From: an uncultured Collinsella sp.
GTDB taxonomy: Bacteria; Actinomycetota; Coriobacteriia; Coriobacteriales; Coriobacteriaceae
DNA length: 24,280 bases
Reading direction: 5' to 3'
Assembly: GCA_900544865.1 (NCBI GenBank)
Contig: UQXA01000033.1
Span: 1-24,280, forward strand
The stretch's first letter is position 1, and the number at the start of each line of letters is the position of its first letter. This document shows, piece by piece, positions 1 through 7,438 of this stretch. The notes under the pieces were generated by a model. That model ran no database searches. It was not told the origin of the DNA and was given only the letters and a program-made list of their open reading frames with translations. The position numbers and the translations under genes are program-made.

Positions 1-56
1 CATCTTGAACACCTTTCGCTCTTAACTAGGTGTCCAATTCATCATACCCACTCCAA

Positions 57-90
57 GCCTCCCATTTCTCATGTCCAAGAAATGGGAGGC
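57..90 (-). terminator. Hairpin downstream of glmS
   Basis: A perfect 13-bp inverted repeat (arms 57-69 and 78-90, 8-base loop) lies about 50 bases past the glmS stop codon. There is no clear U-tract on the minus strand, so it may be a processing or stabilising hairpin instead of a strong intrinsic terminator. I see nothing coding in 1-140. Confidence 0.5.
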
Positions 91-140
91 AGTTCACTTG
101 ATGCGGAGCCGGGCCTTAGTCGCTAGAACGGCGGAACCAA

Positions 141-1988
141 CTATTCCACGGTCACGCTCTTAGCGAGGTTTCGGGGCTGATCGACATCGCAGCCGCGCAG
201 GATGGCGACCTCGCGGGCGAGCAGCTGCAGCGGGACGCTCGCCGTGATGGGGCTGAACACGTCGCGGACTGCTGGCACGCGGATGATGCAGTCGGCGATC
301 TTGTTGATCTCCTCGTCGCCCTCGGTGGCAACGACGATGACCTTGGCGCCGCGCGCCTTGCACTCCATGAGGTTCGACACGGTCTTGTCGTAGGTGGCAC
401 TCTTGGTGGCCACAGCGATGACAGGGAAGCCCGGGTCGATCAGGGCAATGGGGCCGTGCTTCATCTCACCGGCGGCGTAGGCCTCGGCGTGCAGGTAGCT
501 GACCTCCTTGAGCTTGAGCGCACCCTCGTAGGAAATAGCGGCGCCCATGCCGCGACCCACGAACAGTGCGGACTGCGCGTCCTTGCACAGCAGGGCGGCC
601 TCATGCACGGCATCGGTCTGCGTATCCAAAATCCACTGGATCTGCTCGGCCGTATCGGAAAGCTCGCGGAACAGCATGCGCGCCTGCTTGGTGGTCAGAC
701 GGTACTTGACCTGCGCCAACAGCAAAGCCAGCAGCGTGAGGCTCACGACCTGGCCGATGAAGCTCTTGGTCGAGGCGACCGCGATCTCCTTGTTGGCCTT
801 GGTGTAGATGACGCCGTCACTCTCACGCGCCACGGGGCTGCCCACCACGTTGGTGATGCCGAAGACCTTGGCGCCCTTGATGCGCGCGTCTCGAATGGCG
901 GCAAGGGTATCGGCCGTCTCGCCCGACTGGGACACGGCAACGACGAGCGTCGTCGGCGTGATGATGGGATTGCGATAACGGAACTCGCTGGCCGCCTCAA
1001 CCTCGGTGGGGATGCGAGCCCAGCCCTCGATGAGATTCTTAGCAATGAGGCCAGCGTGATAGCTGGTGCCGCAAGCGATCACGTAGACGCGGTCGATGTC
1101 GTTGAGCTCCTCGAGCGAAAGGCCCAGCTCGTCGATGTCGAGCTCGCCGGCCGGCGTCATACGACCGACCAGCGTGTCGCGCACGACGCGCGGCTGCTCG
1201 TGAATCTCCTTGAGCATAAAGTCGGGATAACCGCCCTTTTCCGCCATGTCCAGGTCCCAGTCGATGTGGGTGACCTTAAGCTCGATAACGTTGCCGGCCT
1301 CGTCGGTGTACTCGACGCCTGCGGGCGTGAGCTTGGCAAACTGACCGTCCTCGAGCACCACGATGTCGCGGGTTGCGTCGATGAGCGCGATGACGTCGGA
1401 GGCGACATAGGCGCCGGTCTCGCCCGCGCCGACCACGATCGGGGAATCCTTGCGGGCCACGGCGATCACGCCGGGCTCGTCAGCGCACACGGCGGCCAGA
1501 CCATAGGCACCGACCACGTGGGTGCACGCCTCGCGCACGGAGGCCATCAGGTCGTGCGTCTCGGCATAAGCCTCTTCGATCAGATGCGCGAAGACCTCGG
1601 TATCGGTCTCGCTCTTAAAGTGATGGCCGCGGCCCTCCAGCTCTTCGCGCAGCTCGGCGAAGTTCTCGATGATGCCGTTGTGGACGATGGCGATACGACC
1701 GTCGCAGCTGGTGTGGGGGTGAGCGTTAACGACGGAGGGCTTGCCGTGGGTGGCCCAACGGGTATGGCCGATACCGCAGGTAGCGTCGCTGTCGATGTTG
1801 GAAAGCTCGCTCTCCAGGCCCGCGACCTTGCCCACGCGGCGGATGACGTCGAGGTGCGCCGCGGTGCCCTCGCCCACCTCGAGCGCGACGCCCGAGGAGT
1901 CATAGCCGCGATACTCCATACGCTTGAGGCCCGTAACCAGGATGTTCTTTGCAATATCAGAGCCGGTGTAGCCGACAATTCCGCACAT
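141..1988 (-). CDS. glmS: Glutamine--fructose-6-phosphate aminotransferase (isomerizing)
   Basis: GlmS makes glucosamine-6-phosphate from fructose-6-phosphate and glutamine, the first committed step to UDP-GlcNAc for peptidoglycan; it is cytosolic. The 615 residues match the usual family length of about 610. The N-terminus MCGIVGY puts the nucleophile Cys at position 2 after Met removal, followed by a class-II glutamine amidotransferase domain (to about residue 225, with GHTRWATHG). Two SIS sugar-isomerase domains follow (ACGTSYHAG, SQSGETADT, STKSF), and the protein ends in LAKSVTVE, the typical C-terminal tail. The start is supported by AAGGGA about 9 bases upstream. The gene is monocistronic and divergent from a LacI-type regulator. 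A TACAAT -10 lies about 75 bases upstream, next to a set of inverted repeats. No glmS ribozyme is present: the leader is too short and lacks its core. Identification is secure. Confidence 0.98.
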   Translation of the reverse strand: MCGIVGYTGSDIAKNILVTGLKRMEYRGYDSSGVALEVGEGTAAHLDVIRRVGKVAGLESELSNIDSDATCGIGHTRWATHGKPSVVNAHPHTSCDGRIAIVHNGIIENFAELREELEGRGHHFKSETDTEVFAHLIEEAYAETHDLMASVREACTHVVGAYGLAAVCADEPGVIAVARKDSPIVVGAGETGAYVASDVIALIDATRDIVVLEDGQFAKLTPAGVEYTDEAGNVIELKVTHIDWDLDMAEKGGYPDFMLKEIHEQPRVVRDTLVGRMTPAGELDIDELGLSLEELNDIDRVYVIACGTSYHAGLIAKNLIEGWARIPTEVEAASEFRYRNPIITPTTLVVAVSQSGETADTLAAIRDARIKGAKVFGITNVVGSPVARESDGVIYTKANKEIAVASTKSFIGQVVSLTLLALLLAQVKYRLTTKQARMLFRELSDTAEQIQWILDTQTDAVHEAALLCKDAQSALFVGRGMGAAISYEGALKLKEVSYLHAEAYAAGEMKHGPIALIDPGFPVIAVATKSATYDKTVSNLMECKARGAKVIVVATEGDEEINKIADCIIRVPAVRDVFSPITASVPLQLLAREVAILRGCDVDQPRNLAKSVTVE

Positions 1989-2062
1989 AAGATAAATCCC
2001 TTCGTTCGCGTGACTGCAAGACGTCCACGCACAAGGGGCGCTGAGACGTATAACGTTCGAGT

Positions 2063-2068
2063 ATTGTA
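2063..2068 (-). promoter_or_regulatory. Candidate -10 element for glmS
   Basis: TACAAT on the minus strand, 75 bases before the glmS start. No good -35 is seen 17 bases upstream. Five other starts in this window have the same hexamer at 25-38 bases, which raises confidence slightly. Confidence 0.45.
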
Positions 2069-2088
2069 CTCACGCAAACGCAAGCTGA

Positions 2089-2123
2089 TATACCAGAAGT
2101 GGTATCTCAACTTAGATACCACT
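2089..2123. promoter_or_regulatory. Overlapping inverted repeats between glmS and the LacI-type gene
   Basis: AGTGGTATCT (2098-2107) and AGATACCACT (2114-2123) form a perfect 10-bp inverted repeat with a 6-base spacer. The left arm also forms a second palindrome with the upstream bases: ATACCA, GAAG, TGGTAT. There are thus three half-sites of the type (G/T)ATACCA. They sit just upstream of the glmS -10, a common operator position. AGTGGT arms recall GntR-type (DasR/NagR-like) operators, but the spacing differs, so the cognate regulator is unknown. Confidence 0.45.
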
Positions 2124-2150
2124 CGATGCACACACGTCCAGCCGGTCCAA

Positions 2151-2185
2151 ACCGCCACAAAGGTGCCTGCCCCCTTCGTGGTGGT
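2151..2185 (-). repeat. Hairpin repeat with GGGCAGGCA loop (REP-like)
   Basis: Arms 2151-2163 and 2173-2185 pair over 13 bp with two G-U wobbles. On the minus strand the 9-base loop reads GGGCAGGCA. The architecture (a long stem with a GGGNCAGG-type loop) resembles the 50-bp repeat that begins 16 bases away. I infer a REP-like extragenic element. No second copy of this exact type occurs in the window. Confidence 0.5.
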
Positions 2186-2200
2186 CGCGCTGGCAATAGC

Positions 2201-2250
2201 GTTTGCCCAGATAAAACCTGCCAAAATATACCTGTCCCTTTTTGGAAGGT
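2201..2250 (-). repeat. 50-bp interspersed hairpin repeat, copy A
   Basis: On the minus strand this reads ACCTTCCAAAAAGGGACAGG, then TATATTTTGGCAGG, then TTTTATCTGGGCAAAC. It matches copies at 5403-5452 and 7490-7539 at all but a handful of positions. The first 11 bases pair with TTTTGGCAGGT around a loop containing GGGACAG. It abuts the -10 region of the LacI-type gene, so it replaces what would be that promoter's upstream region. Confidence 0.85.
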
Positions 2251-2259
2251 TTGGGATGC

Positions 2260-2265
2260 TACAAT
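2260..2265 (+). promoter_or_regulatory. Candidate -10 element for the LacI-type regulator
   Basis: TACAAT lies 36 bases before the ATG at 2301. The -35 position falls in the edge of the adjacent repeat (run of T) and is poor. Confidence 0.45.
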
Positions 2266-2300
2266 CTGGCTTGTACTTGAAACGCATCAAAGGGGACGCT

Positions 2301-3410
2301 ATGGCAAAGGTAAAAATCAGCGACGTCGCGCGCGAGGCCGGGGTTTCGTTGGGCACGGTTTCCAACGCGCTCAACCACCCCGAAAAGCTGCGCCCCGAGA
2401 CCCTCAAGCTCATCAACGAGACCATCAATCGCCTTGGCTACCTGCCCAACCAAAGCGCCCGTCAGCTCGCGGGCGGCGCCACCAAGTCCTTTGGCCTGGT
2501 GCTCCCCCGTCTCGATCACGGCTTTTCGCTCCAAATCGCCAGCGGCGCCCACAACGAGGCCCGCAAGCACGGCTACGACTTGCTCATCGCCAACGCCGAT
2601 AACGACGATATTCTCGAGGACCATTACCTGCGCTACTTTATGGGCACGCAGATGTCCGGCGTCATGGTTCAGCCCATGGCGTCCCCCGACTGGCATCCGG
2701 CCATGACTAAAATGCCCGTGCCGATCGTCCATCTGGACATCCACTGTTCCGAGCCCGGCTACTACGTAGCGGCCGACAACGAGGCCCAGGGTCGCATCAT
2801 TGCCGAACTTGCTATCGCCCGCGGCGCGCACCATATTGTCGTCGTCGGCCGAGCAGCATTTATGCAACTCACCCTGCGCGTCCTTGGCATTCATAAGGCG
2901 CTCGCCCTGCACCCCGATATCAAGATCGAAGTCATCGACGCCGGCGAATGGAATACCGCTGCCGACGGCTACGGCATCGGTGCCCAAATCGCCGAGCGCC
3001 CCGCGGACGAACGTCCCGATTTTGTCGTCGGCCTGACCGATGTGTTGGCCTCGGGCGTCGTTTCGGCACTGGTCGACAAGGGCATCTCTGTCCCCGGGCA
3101 AGTACGCGTGGCCGGATGCGACGGCAACCCGCTCGCTTGGAGCGGATCGGTCCCGCTCACTACGGTAGCGCCCCCGGGCTACGAGATTGGCCGCAAGGGT
3201 GTCCAACTGCTGATGGAGCAAATCGAGAACAAGGCCCCGGCAAAGATCAAGCATATCCGTGTCGGCTCCGCAGCGCGTACCGTCACCGCAGTCGCCGCCG
3301 AGGATATCAACCGCCAAGAACTGGTACGTCCGTTCCTACTGGAACGCGCCAGCACCCAGGCAAGCAGCCAGACCGACGCCACGGCCATCAACCTCGGTGC
3401 GTATCTATAG
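2301..3410 (+). CDS. LacI-family transcriptional regulator
   Basis: This 369-residue DNA-binding regulator probably senses a sugar or related ligand. Residues 4-23 (KISDVAREAGVSLGTVSNAL) are the LacI helix-turn-helix, followed by the hinge helix near residues 50-58 (NQSARQLAGG). The rest is a periplasmic-binding-protein-like effector domain (about 60-340), including the late DNPLAW-like segment GNPLAWSG. The open frame runs much further upstream, but the ATG at 2301 has AAAGGGGA at good spacing and starts exactly at the family N-terminus. The last 25 residues are Ser/Thr/Ala-rich and look like an unstructured tail. No sugar transport or catabolic genes are adjacent, so it may act at a distance or on itself; the divergent partner is glmS. 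The ligand cannot be inferred. Confidence 0.93.
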   Translation: MAKVKISDVAREAGVSLGTVSNALNHPEKLRPETLKLINETINRLGYLPNQSARQLAGGATKSFGLVLPRLDHGFSLQIASGAHNEARKHGYDLLIANADNDDILEDHYLRYFMGTQMSGVMVQPMASPDWHPAMTKMPVPIVHLDIHCSEPGYYVAADNEAQGRIIAELAIARGAHHIVVVGRAAFMQLTLRVLGIHKALALHPDIKIEVIDAGEWNTAADGYGIGAQIAERPADERPDFVVGLTDVLASGVVSALVDKGISVPGQVRVAGCDGNPLAWSGSVPLTTVAPPGYEIGRKGVQLLMEQIENKAPAKIKHIRVGSAARTVTAVAAEDINRQELVRPFLLERASTQASSQTDATAINLGAYL

Positions 3411-3435
3411 CACGCCCGCGAGTATGCTAAGTCGC

Positions 3436-3485
3436 CGCTTAAGCAAAAGGGGCCCGACCATTGCCGGACCCCTTTTGCTTAAGCG
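3436..3485. terminator. Bidirectional terminator between convergent genes
   Basis: Perfect 17-bp arms (3436-3452 and 3469-3485) extend by 3 more pairs across one mismatch. The stem contains AAAAGGGG and CCCCTTTTGCTT, giving a U-rich 3' side in both directions. It lies between the LacI-type gene (+) and the HAD gene (-). The core AGCAAAAGGGG is shared with the terminator at 22923-22968. Confidence 0.85.
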
Positions 3486-3523
3486 CAAACGTGAGCAATC
3501 GCTCGTTTCAACGCCGCAATTTT

Positions 3524-4174
3524 CTAGCGCACAGTCTTGATTGCCGCCGCCAGGTCGAACAACGTATCGAGCACGGCCTCGCAGCCATCCACCACGTCCT
3601 GCGGCAGCGGCACAATATCGGGGACGGCAAAGACGTGGCAGCCGGCCGTGATGCCCGAGACGCAACCATTGCGCGAATCCTCGACCACGGCGCACTCCTC
3701 GGGGGCAAAGCCCGCACGCTCGCAGGCGAGCAGATACATCTCGGGGTCGGGCTTGCCGTGCACGACGTCCTCGCCACACGTTACCGTTTCAAACTTGTCA
3801 AAAAGACCGACCATCTTAAGGTTGCGCTCGGCCGTAACGAGGCGCGACGACGTCGCTAGGCCCACGTGATAGCCCGCAGCCAGCAGCTCGTCTAGGCACT
3901 CGGCGGCGCCGGCCTTAAGTTCCAGTTCGGTCTTGACCATCTCGTCGCGAATCTCCTTGTGGCGGACATAGATCGCCTCGGTGGTTTCGTGGCTGCCATA
4001 ATGCTTATCGAGGATGTCCATAACATCGGGCAGCGTGCGGCCGATAAACTGATGGATCAGCGCTTCATCAATCGCGAGCCCCAGCTCAGCGGCGCCTGCC
4101 TTCCAGGCCTTAATCCCCAAACGCTCGGTATCGACCAGCGTTCCATCCATGTCAAAAATAACAGCCTTGATCAT
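3524..4174 (-). CDS. HAD-superfamily phosphatase / beta-phosphoglucomutase-like hydrolase
   Basis: A cytosolic phosphotransferase of 216 residues. The N-terminal DMDGTLVDT carries the nucleophile and acid/base aspartates (D8, D10). Motif II is ATSSR (about 109-113), motif III is GKPDPEMY, and motif IV is VVEDSRNG. The helical cap after motif I places it in the subclass that includes beta-phosphoglucomutase, phosphoglycolate phosphatase and sugar-phosphate phosphatases; the substrate is not predictable. I chose the ATG at 4174 over the longer frame because GGGGGA precedes it at good spacing and the protein then begins MIKAVIFDMDG as in homologues. It is divergent from larE, with a short palindrome in the gap, and convergent with the LacI-type gene. 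Confidence 0.92.
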   Translation of the reverse strand: MIKAVIFDMDGTLVDTERLGIKAWKAGAAELGLAIDEALIHQFIGRTLPDVMDILDKHYGSHETTEAIYVRHKEIRDEMVKTELELKAGAAECLDELLAAGYHVGLATSSRLVTAERNLKMVGLFDKFETVTCGEDVVHGKPDPEMYLLACERAGFAPEECAVVEDSRNGCVSGITAGCHVFAVPDIVPLPQDVVDGCEAVLDTLFDLAAAIKTVR

Positions 4175-4234
4175 ATCGGTCCCCCATCGACTCTCGCTGT
4201 CGCGTTGCTGCAACTCTACCGCATTTGGCAACTT

Positions 4235-4251
4235 GTATATAACGTATATAC
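4235..4251. promoter_or_regulatory. Perfect palindrome GTATATA-ACG-TATATAC in divergent gap
   Basis: 7-bp arms with a 3-base spacer lie between the divergent HAD gene (start 4174) and larE (start 4348). AT-rich palindromes of this length in a GC-rich genome are operator-like. It could serve either or both genes. A TATAGT at 4308-4313 is a possible -10 for larE. Confidence 0.4.
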
Positions 4252-4347
4252 CATATTGCACTTTCGTTACACAGATAGAAGTCTTATGGCAAGTAACGCA
4301 TTAGGATTATAGTTTTCGATCGAGTACTCAACGATAAGGAACGTTTC

Positions 4348-5226
4348 ATGATTTTAGACACCACGGCACCCGCAGAGGAGCTTCAAGACAAGCTATCGGC
4401 GCTCGAGCAGCTGCTTTTGGCATACGGGCGCGTGGCTATCGGGTTTTCCGGCGGCGTTGACAGCAGCTTTTTGGCCGCCGTATGCGCCCGCGTCATGCCT
4501 ACCAATACTCTTCTCGTCCATCTCACCACGCCGCTCATCGGCACGCCCGAGCAGGCTTCGTTTGAGCAGTCCGTTGATGGGCAGGCCAATGAGGGGCCGC
4601 ATTTTAAGCTCCCCGTGCTCAATCTTTCGGTGGATCAGCTGCAGCTCCCCCAAGTAGCCTGCAACGATGCCAATCGCTGCTACCACTGCAAGCACGCCGG
4701 CTTTACCGCCATCGTCAACCACGCCAAGTCGCTCGGCTTTCCCACCGTCATCGATGGCAGCAACGCAAGCGATCGCGGTGACTACCGCCCTGGCATGCGC
4801 GCGGCAGAAGAGCTCGGCGTACGCTCCCCTCTTATGGAGGTCGGCTTTACCAAGGACGAAGAGCGCGAGCTGCTGCGCGCATGGGGCTATCCCGTTTGGA
4901 ACCTGCCGGCGGGAGCATGTCTTGCCACGCGCGTTCCCACGGGCGAGGAGCTTACGCGCGAGAAGGTCGATTTAATCCGCGCCTGCGAGGATTACCTGCA
5001 CAATCTTGATCTGGCACAGGTACGCGCGCGCTTGATCGGCGGCTGCATGCATATCGAGGCCGCACCCGCAGATGTCGCCAAGATTGCTGCCCTCGGCGGC
5101 AACGCCGTCGATGCCGAGGGCAAAACCCCGCTGCCCGCCGTTATCGAGTCCGCGCTGCGCGAACTGGGCTGCGACCATATCTCCCCCGAGGTCACCCCCT
5201 ACATTCACGGCAACATGAACCTGTAG
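4348..5226 (+). CDS. larE: LarE-type ATP-dependent sulfur transferase (nickel-pincer cofactor synthesis)
   Basis: LarE adenylates and sulfurates the pyridinium dicarboxylate precursor of the nickel-pincer nucleotide cofactor of lactate racemase and related LarA enzymes. The 292-residue protein has the PP-loop SGGVDS (34-39) near its N-terminus, CYHC (111-114) and GACLATR with C191. C191 aligns with the sacrificial cysteine of the Lactiplantibacillus enzyme. Having a CxxC in addition suggests the three-cysteine group reported to hold a 4Fe-4S cluster and act catalytically; this assignment is from memory of the family. The ATG at 4348 is preceded by AAGGAAC. No larA, larB or larC lies in the window, so the gene is isolated here. 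Related PP-loop enzymes are a less likely alternative. Confidence 0.88.
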   Translation: MILDTTAPAEELQDKLSALEQLLLAYGRVAIGFSGGVDSSFLAAVCARVMPTNTLLVHLTTPLIGTPEQASFEQSVDGQANEGPHFKLPVLNLSVDQLQLPQVACNDANRCYHCKHAGFTAIVNHAKSLGFPTVIDGSNASDRGDYRPGMRAAEELGVRSPLMEVGFTKDEERELLRAWGYPVWNLPAGACLATRVPTGEELTREKVDLIRACEDYLHNLDLAQVRARLIGGCMHIEAAPADVAKIAALGGNAVDAEGKTPLPAVIESALRELGCDHISPEVTPYIHGNMNL

Positions 5227-5303
5227 GTTGCGCCGTTTTACAAACGGCGTAACTGCTCGGCGCTGCGCGGGCTCCGGGCACGGCAATCTGACGTTCAACT
5301 TCA

Positions 5304-5330
5304 CGGGCGCGACCAAAAGGTCAGCGCCCG
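5304..5330 (+). terminator. Probable intrinsic terminator after larE
   Basis: CGGGCGCGACC, loop AAAA, then GGTC-A-GCGCCCG: an 11-bp stem with one bulge, followed by CTTGTTTC. It lies 78 bases past the larE stop. A smaller 8-bp hairpin (5231-5249) sits directly after the stop. Confidence 0.65.
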
Positions 5331-5402
5331 CTTGTTTCACGTCACCTTACCGCACCCGAAGCCCGCTCGCTCGCATATGCTCAACCTGGACTGCGTTAAC
5401 TG

Positions 5403-5452
5403 ACCTACCAAAAAGGGACAGGTTTATTTTGGCAGGTTTTATCTGGGGAAAT
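5403..5452 (+). repeat. 50-bp interspersed hairpin repeat, copy B
   Basis: Same element as 2201-2250 and 7490-7539: ACCTACCAAAAAGGGACAGG, TTTATTTTGGCAGG, TTTTATCTGGGGAAAT. It is in the same orientation as the copy at 7490, so the two flank the AlbA_2 gene as direct repeats. Confidence 0.88.
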
Positions 5453-5463
5453 ATCGCGAGGCA

Positions 5464-5512
5464 GTCGCTCCTCTAGCACCCATCTAACTTCGAGAGGCAC
5501 TAGAGAGGCGAC
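5464..5512 (-). other. Imperfect hairpin just past the AlbA_2-regulator stop
   Basis: GTCGC and CTCTAG on the left pair with CTAGAG and GCGAC on the right across a small internal loop. It is 11 bases beyond the stop at 5523 on the minus strand. It lacks a U-tract. It also contains TAGAGAG, a partial match to the motif repeated upstream of the same gene. Confidence 0.4.
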
Positions 5513-5522
5513 CCGGCTGCAT

Positions 5523-7223
5523 CTACTTCTTCCGATATCGGCGGTTACGACTCGTCGATGAACCCATTACTTCGATGAGCCCTTTATCCGCCATTTTTGG
5601 CAGATGGTAACGGACAGACGAAATTCTGACCCCCGATGCAACCGCTATTTCTCGCGCCGTCATATCCACTTCGGCGCTGAGAGCCTCCAGGATCCTATCC
5701 GCCGTCGAAGCTGACGGTTCTCTGTTCCTATCGATAATTTCGAACGTGTCTTTGCCGCATTTTGACAGGGCATGTTTATCTACAAGGTCCCCGCAGATCA
5801 GACGAATGTCATCCGAATCCCACTTCAGGGCCTCTCGTATTTTTTGAACATCGCATACGCACCCATGCTCCCGCATAAACATGAGCAATGTTTCTTCACG
5901 ATCCGTCAGCTCGGCGCCCACATGGCTCTGAATCCACGTGCGGTTTTCAGCAAGCTCCGCCCCGTGCCGGGAAAGCAGCACCGTAAACGAATCGGCCTTA
6001 ACGATAAATTTCGGCCTGCCAAGCGAACGAGACTCCATCTCGCGAATCATAGCCGGGATACCAGATCCCTGGCTTTCCGCAACGGCCCCCTCGGCATGCT
6101 CTAACGGCGTCGCCCCCATTAGGCTCATGAGCTTTGGGTTTCGGCAGCGCGATTCCCCGTCTGCAAGATTGTCCACCGTCTTTCCGCCCCAAAGCCCACC
6201 GGGGTTTTTGATCTCTATTCTGTCTGGATAGATATCGACACTCACGGCCTGCCCCATAAACATGGGCGAATATTCTCGATGGATGCAGGCATTTGCCAAG
6301 GCCTCGCGCAAAACCTCCTGGGGAACTTCCCAATCCTCCCTTCTGCCAGCGCCTTGCACTATCGTCGCTTTGCGCAAGTTTCGTCCAATCGCGGCAAGGG
6401 CATCTTCGATGCAAGCCGGAATCGGGCCATCGCACAACTGGCGGTCAATAAACCGGGGTTGCCCGGGTGCAGATTTTTCCACATCGGAATGAACGGCGAC
6501 ATCGATCATCAGTTTGGGATAGAACTGCTGGGGGTAAATTCCCGCCGACAGAAGCCCCGCGAGCTTCACGGCACCATCCTTTGTAGTGATATTGAGTCTG
6601 ACCAGCTGCTTTTCCAGCGTATCGGCCCCGCGCAAAACGCGCGGGGTCTGCAGCCGGCGATTTGCGATAATAGACCGCACGACATCTGGATCCAAATCCT
6701 CGACCGTTGCCTCCGAAACCACCGTGCCGTCTGCATCGCTCGGAAGCAACGCACTCTGCAGCTCATATAGCTCAGCGGGTGACATCTTGATATCTTTATC
6801 ATCCACGCGCTTGTAGCTACCGTTCTGCACGCCGCGCGCGCCGATATAGCAAGGCTTCGCTTTAAGCTCAAGTTCAAAGATGCGCACCAGAAGCACCTGG
6901 AGCCCGTCGACCTCGCCTCGATCAAGCTCGTACCGCGGCGCATGGGTCACCACTGCCGCTGAGCCTCCGTCTCCGATACCCGAAACAAACTGATCGCGCA
7001 CCCTATCGATAGCAAAGTTAGCCGAAGGAACAAATCCTTCGGCTTCATTCAGGCCCAAAATAATGAGCCCACCCGCAGTGTTCGCAAAAGCGCTCACTGT
7101 CTCCCATACGTCTGCGCTCAATTTATTCGTGCAGGCTTTAACTTCTACCGATGCGTCATCAGTCCCCCGCCTGCGAAGGCGCTCAACGATAAGGCCAAGA
7201 GGTTCATCCAGCAGCATTGGCAT
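5523..7223 (-). CDS. AlbA_2 / GHKL-ATPase / winged-helix putative transcriptional regulator
   Basis: The 566 residues fall into an N-terminal AlbA_2 (Schlafen-type) domain (about 10-150, with VEVKACTNK, FANTAGGLIILGLNE and a CYIGARGVQNGSYKRV strand). A GHKL/HATPase_c_4 region (about 300-395) follows, with N-box EALANACIHREY (308-319), DRIEIKNPGG (334-343) and GSGIP. Two winged-helix segments close the protein (about 437-497 and 505-566: MTAREIAVASGVRISSVRYHLPKMADKGLIE). This is the layout of the predicted regulators grouped as COG2865; ligand and targets are unknown. The start at 7223 has GAGAGG just upstream. Codon use looks less GC-rich than in neighbours. Two direct 50-bp repeats flank it, and an array of TCTCTAA motifs covers its promoter and RBS, strongly suggesting autoregulation. 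Acquisition by transfer is plausible. Confidence 0.9.
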   Translation of the reverse strand: MPMLLDEPLGLIVERLRRRGTDDASVEVKACTNKLSADVWETVSAFANTAGGLIILGLNEAEGFVPSANFAIDRVRDQFVSGIGDGGSAAVVTHAPRYELDRGEVDGLQVLLVRIFELELKAKPCYIGARGVQNGSYKRVDDKDIKMSPAELYELQSALLPSDADGTVVSEATVEDLDPDVVRSIIANRRLQTPRVLRGADTLEKQLVRLNITTKDGAVKLAGLLSAGIYPQQFYPKLMIDVAVHSDVEKSAPGQPRFIDRQLCDGPIPACIEDALAAIGRNLRKATIVQGAGRREDWEVPQEVLREALANACIHREYSPMFMGQAVSVDIYPDRIEIKNPGGLWGGKTVDNLADGESRCRNPKLMSLMGATPLEHAEGAVAESQGSGIPAMIREMESRSLGRPKFIVKADSFTVLLSRHGAELAENRTWIQSHVGAELTDREETLLMFMREHGCVCDVQKIREALKWDSDDIRLICGDLVDKHALSKCGKDTFEIIDRNREPSASTADRILEALSAEVDMTAREIAVASGVRISSVRYHLPKMADKGLIEVMGSSTSRNRRYRKK

Positions 7224-7228
7224 TCCGC

Positions 7229-7438
7229 CTCTCTAAAACAATAGAGTTATCTCTCTAAAGTGTAGTATATCTCTCTAACTTTAGAGAGATAAGCACCTTA
7301 TTTTAGAGAGACATTTAGAGAGATGTATCGAATTCACTGTTAGATTGCCCAATGTTATCTCTTTAACTGGCTTTCTCTTTGGAGAGACATTTAGAGAGAC
7401 GAGCGCGACCTCTCTAATCATGGGTTCTTCTCTTTAAA
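7229..7438. promoter_or_regulatory. Array of TCTCTAA / TTAGAGA operator-like motifs
   Basis: Exact TCTCTAA occurs at 7230, 7252, 7272 and 7411. Exact TTAGAGA occurs at 7281, 7303, 7315 and 7391. Variants (TCTCTTTAA, TTGGAGAGA) lie at 7358, 7379 and 7429. The sites at 7272 and 7281 form a perfect 10-bp inverted repeat (7269-7278 and 7281-7290). Tandem 12-bp pairs occur at 7302-7325 and, nearly identically, at 7378-7401. A TATACT -10 for the AlbA_2 gene (7264-7269, minus strand) touches the palindrome, and the site at 7230 covers the RBS. This is what an autorepressor's operator field would look like. It fills most of the 470-bp gap 7224-7693; I see no gene there. Confidence 0.8.
7264..7269 (-). 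promoter_or_regulatory. Candidate -10 of the AlbA_2-regulator gene
   Basis: TATACT on the minus strand, 41 bases before the start codon. The perfect TCTCTAA/TTAGAGA palindrome begins at its upstream edge and would occupy the -35/-10 spacer. The -35 itself (TTATCT) is weak. Confidence 0.5.

Noticed and set aside
91..140. Possible tRNA end near CGGAACCA.
   Set aside because: No cloverleaf can be formed around it.
1989..2100. glmS ribozyme upstream of glmS, suggested by AGCGCC in the leader.
   Set aside because: Only about 60 bases separate it from the ATG and the conserved core and pseudoknots are missing.
456..2300. The upstream part of the long plus-strand frame that leads into the LacI-type gene.
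   Set aside because: It is the antisense shadow of glmS plus non-coding repeats; the family N-terminus and RBS place the start at 2301.
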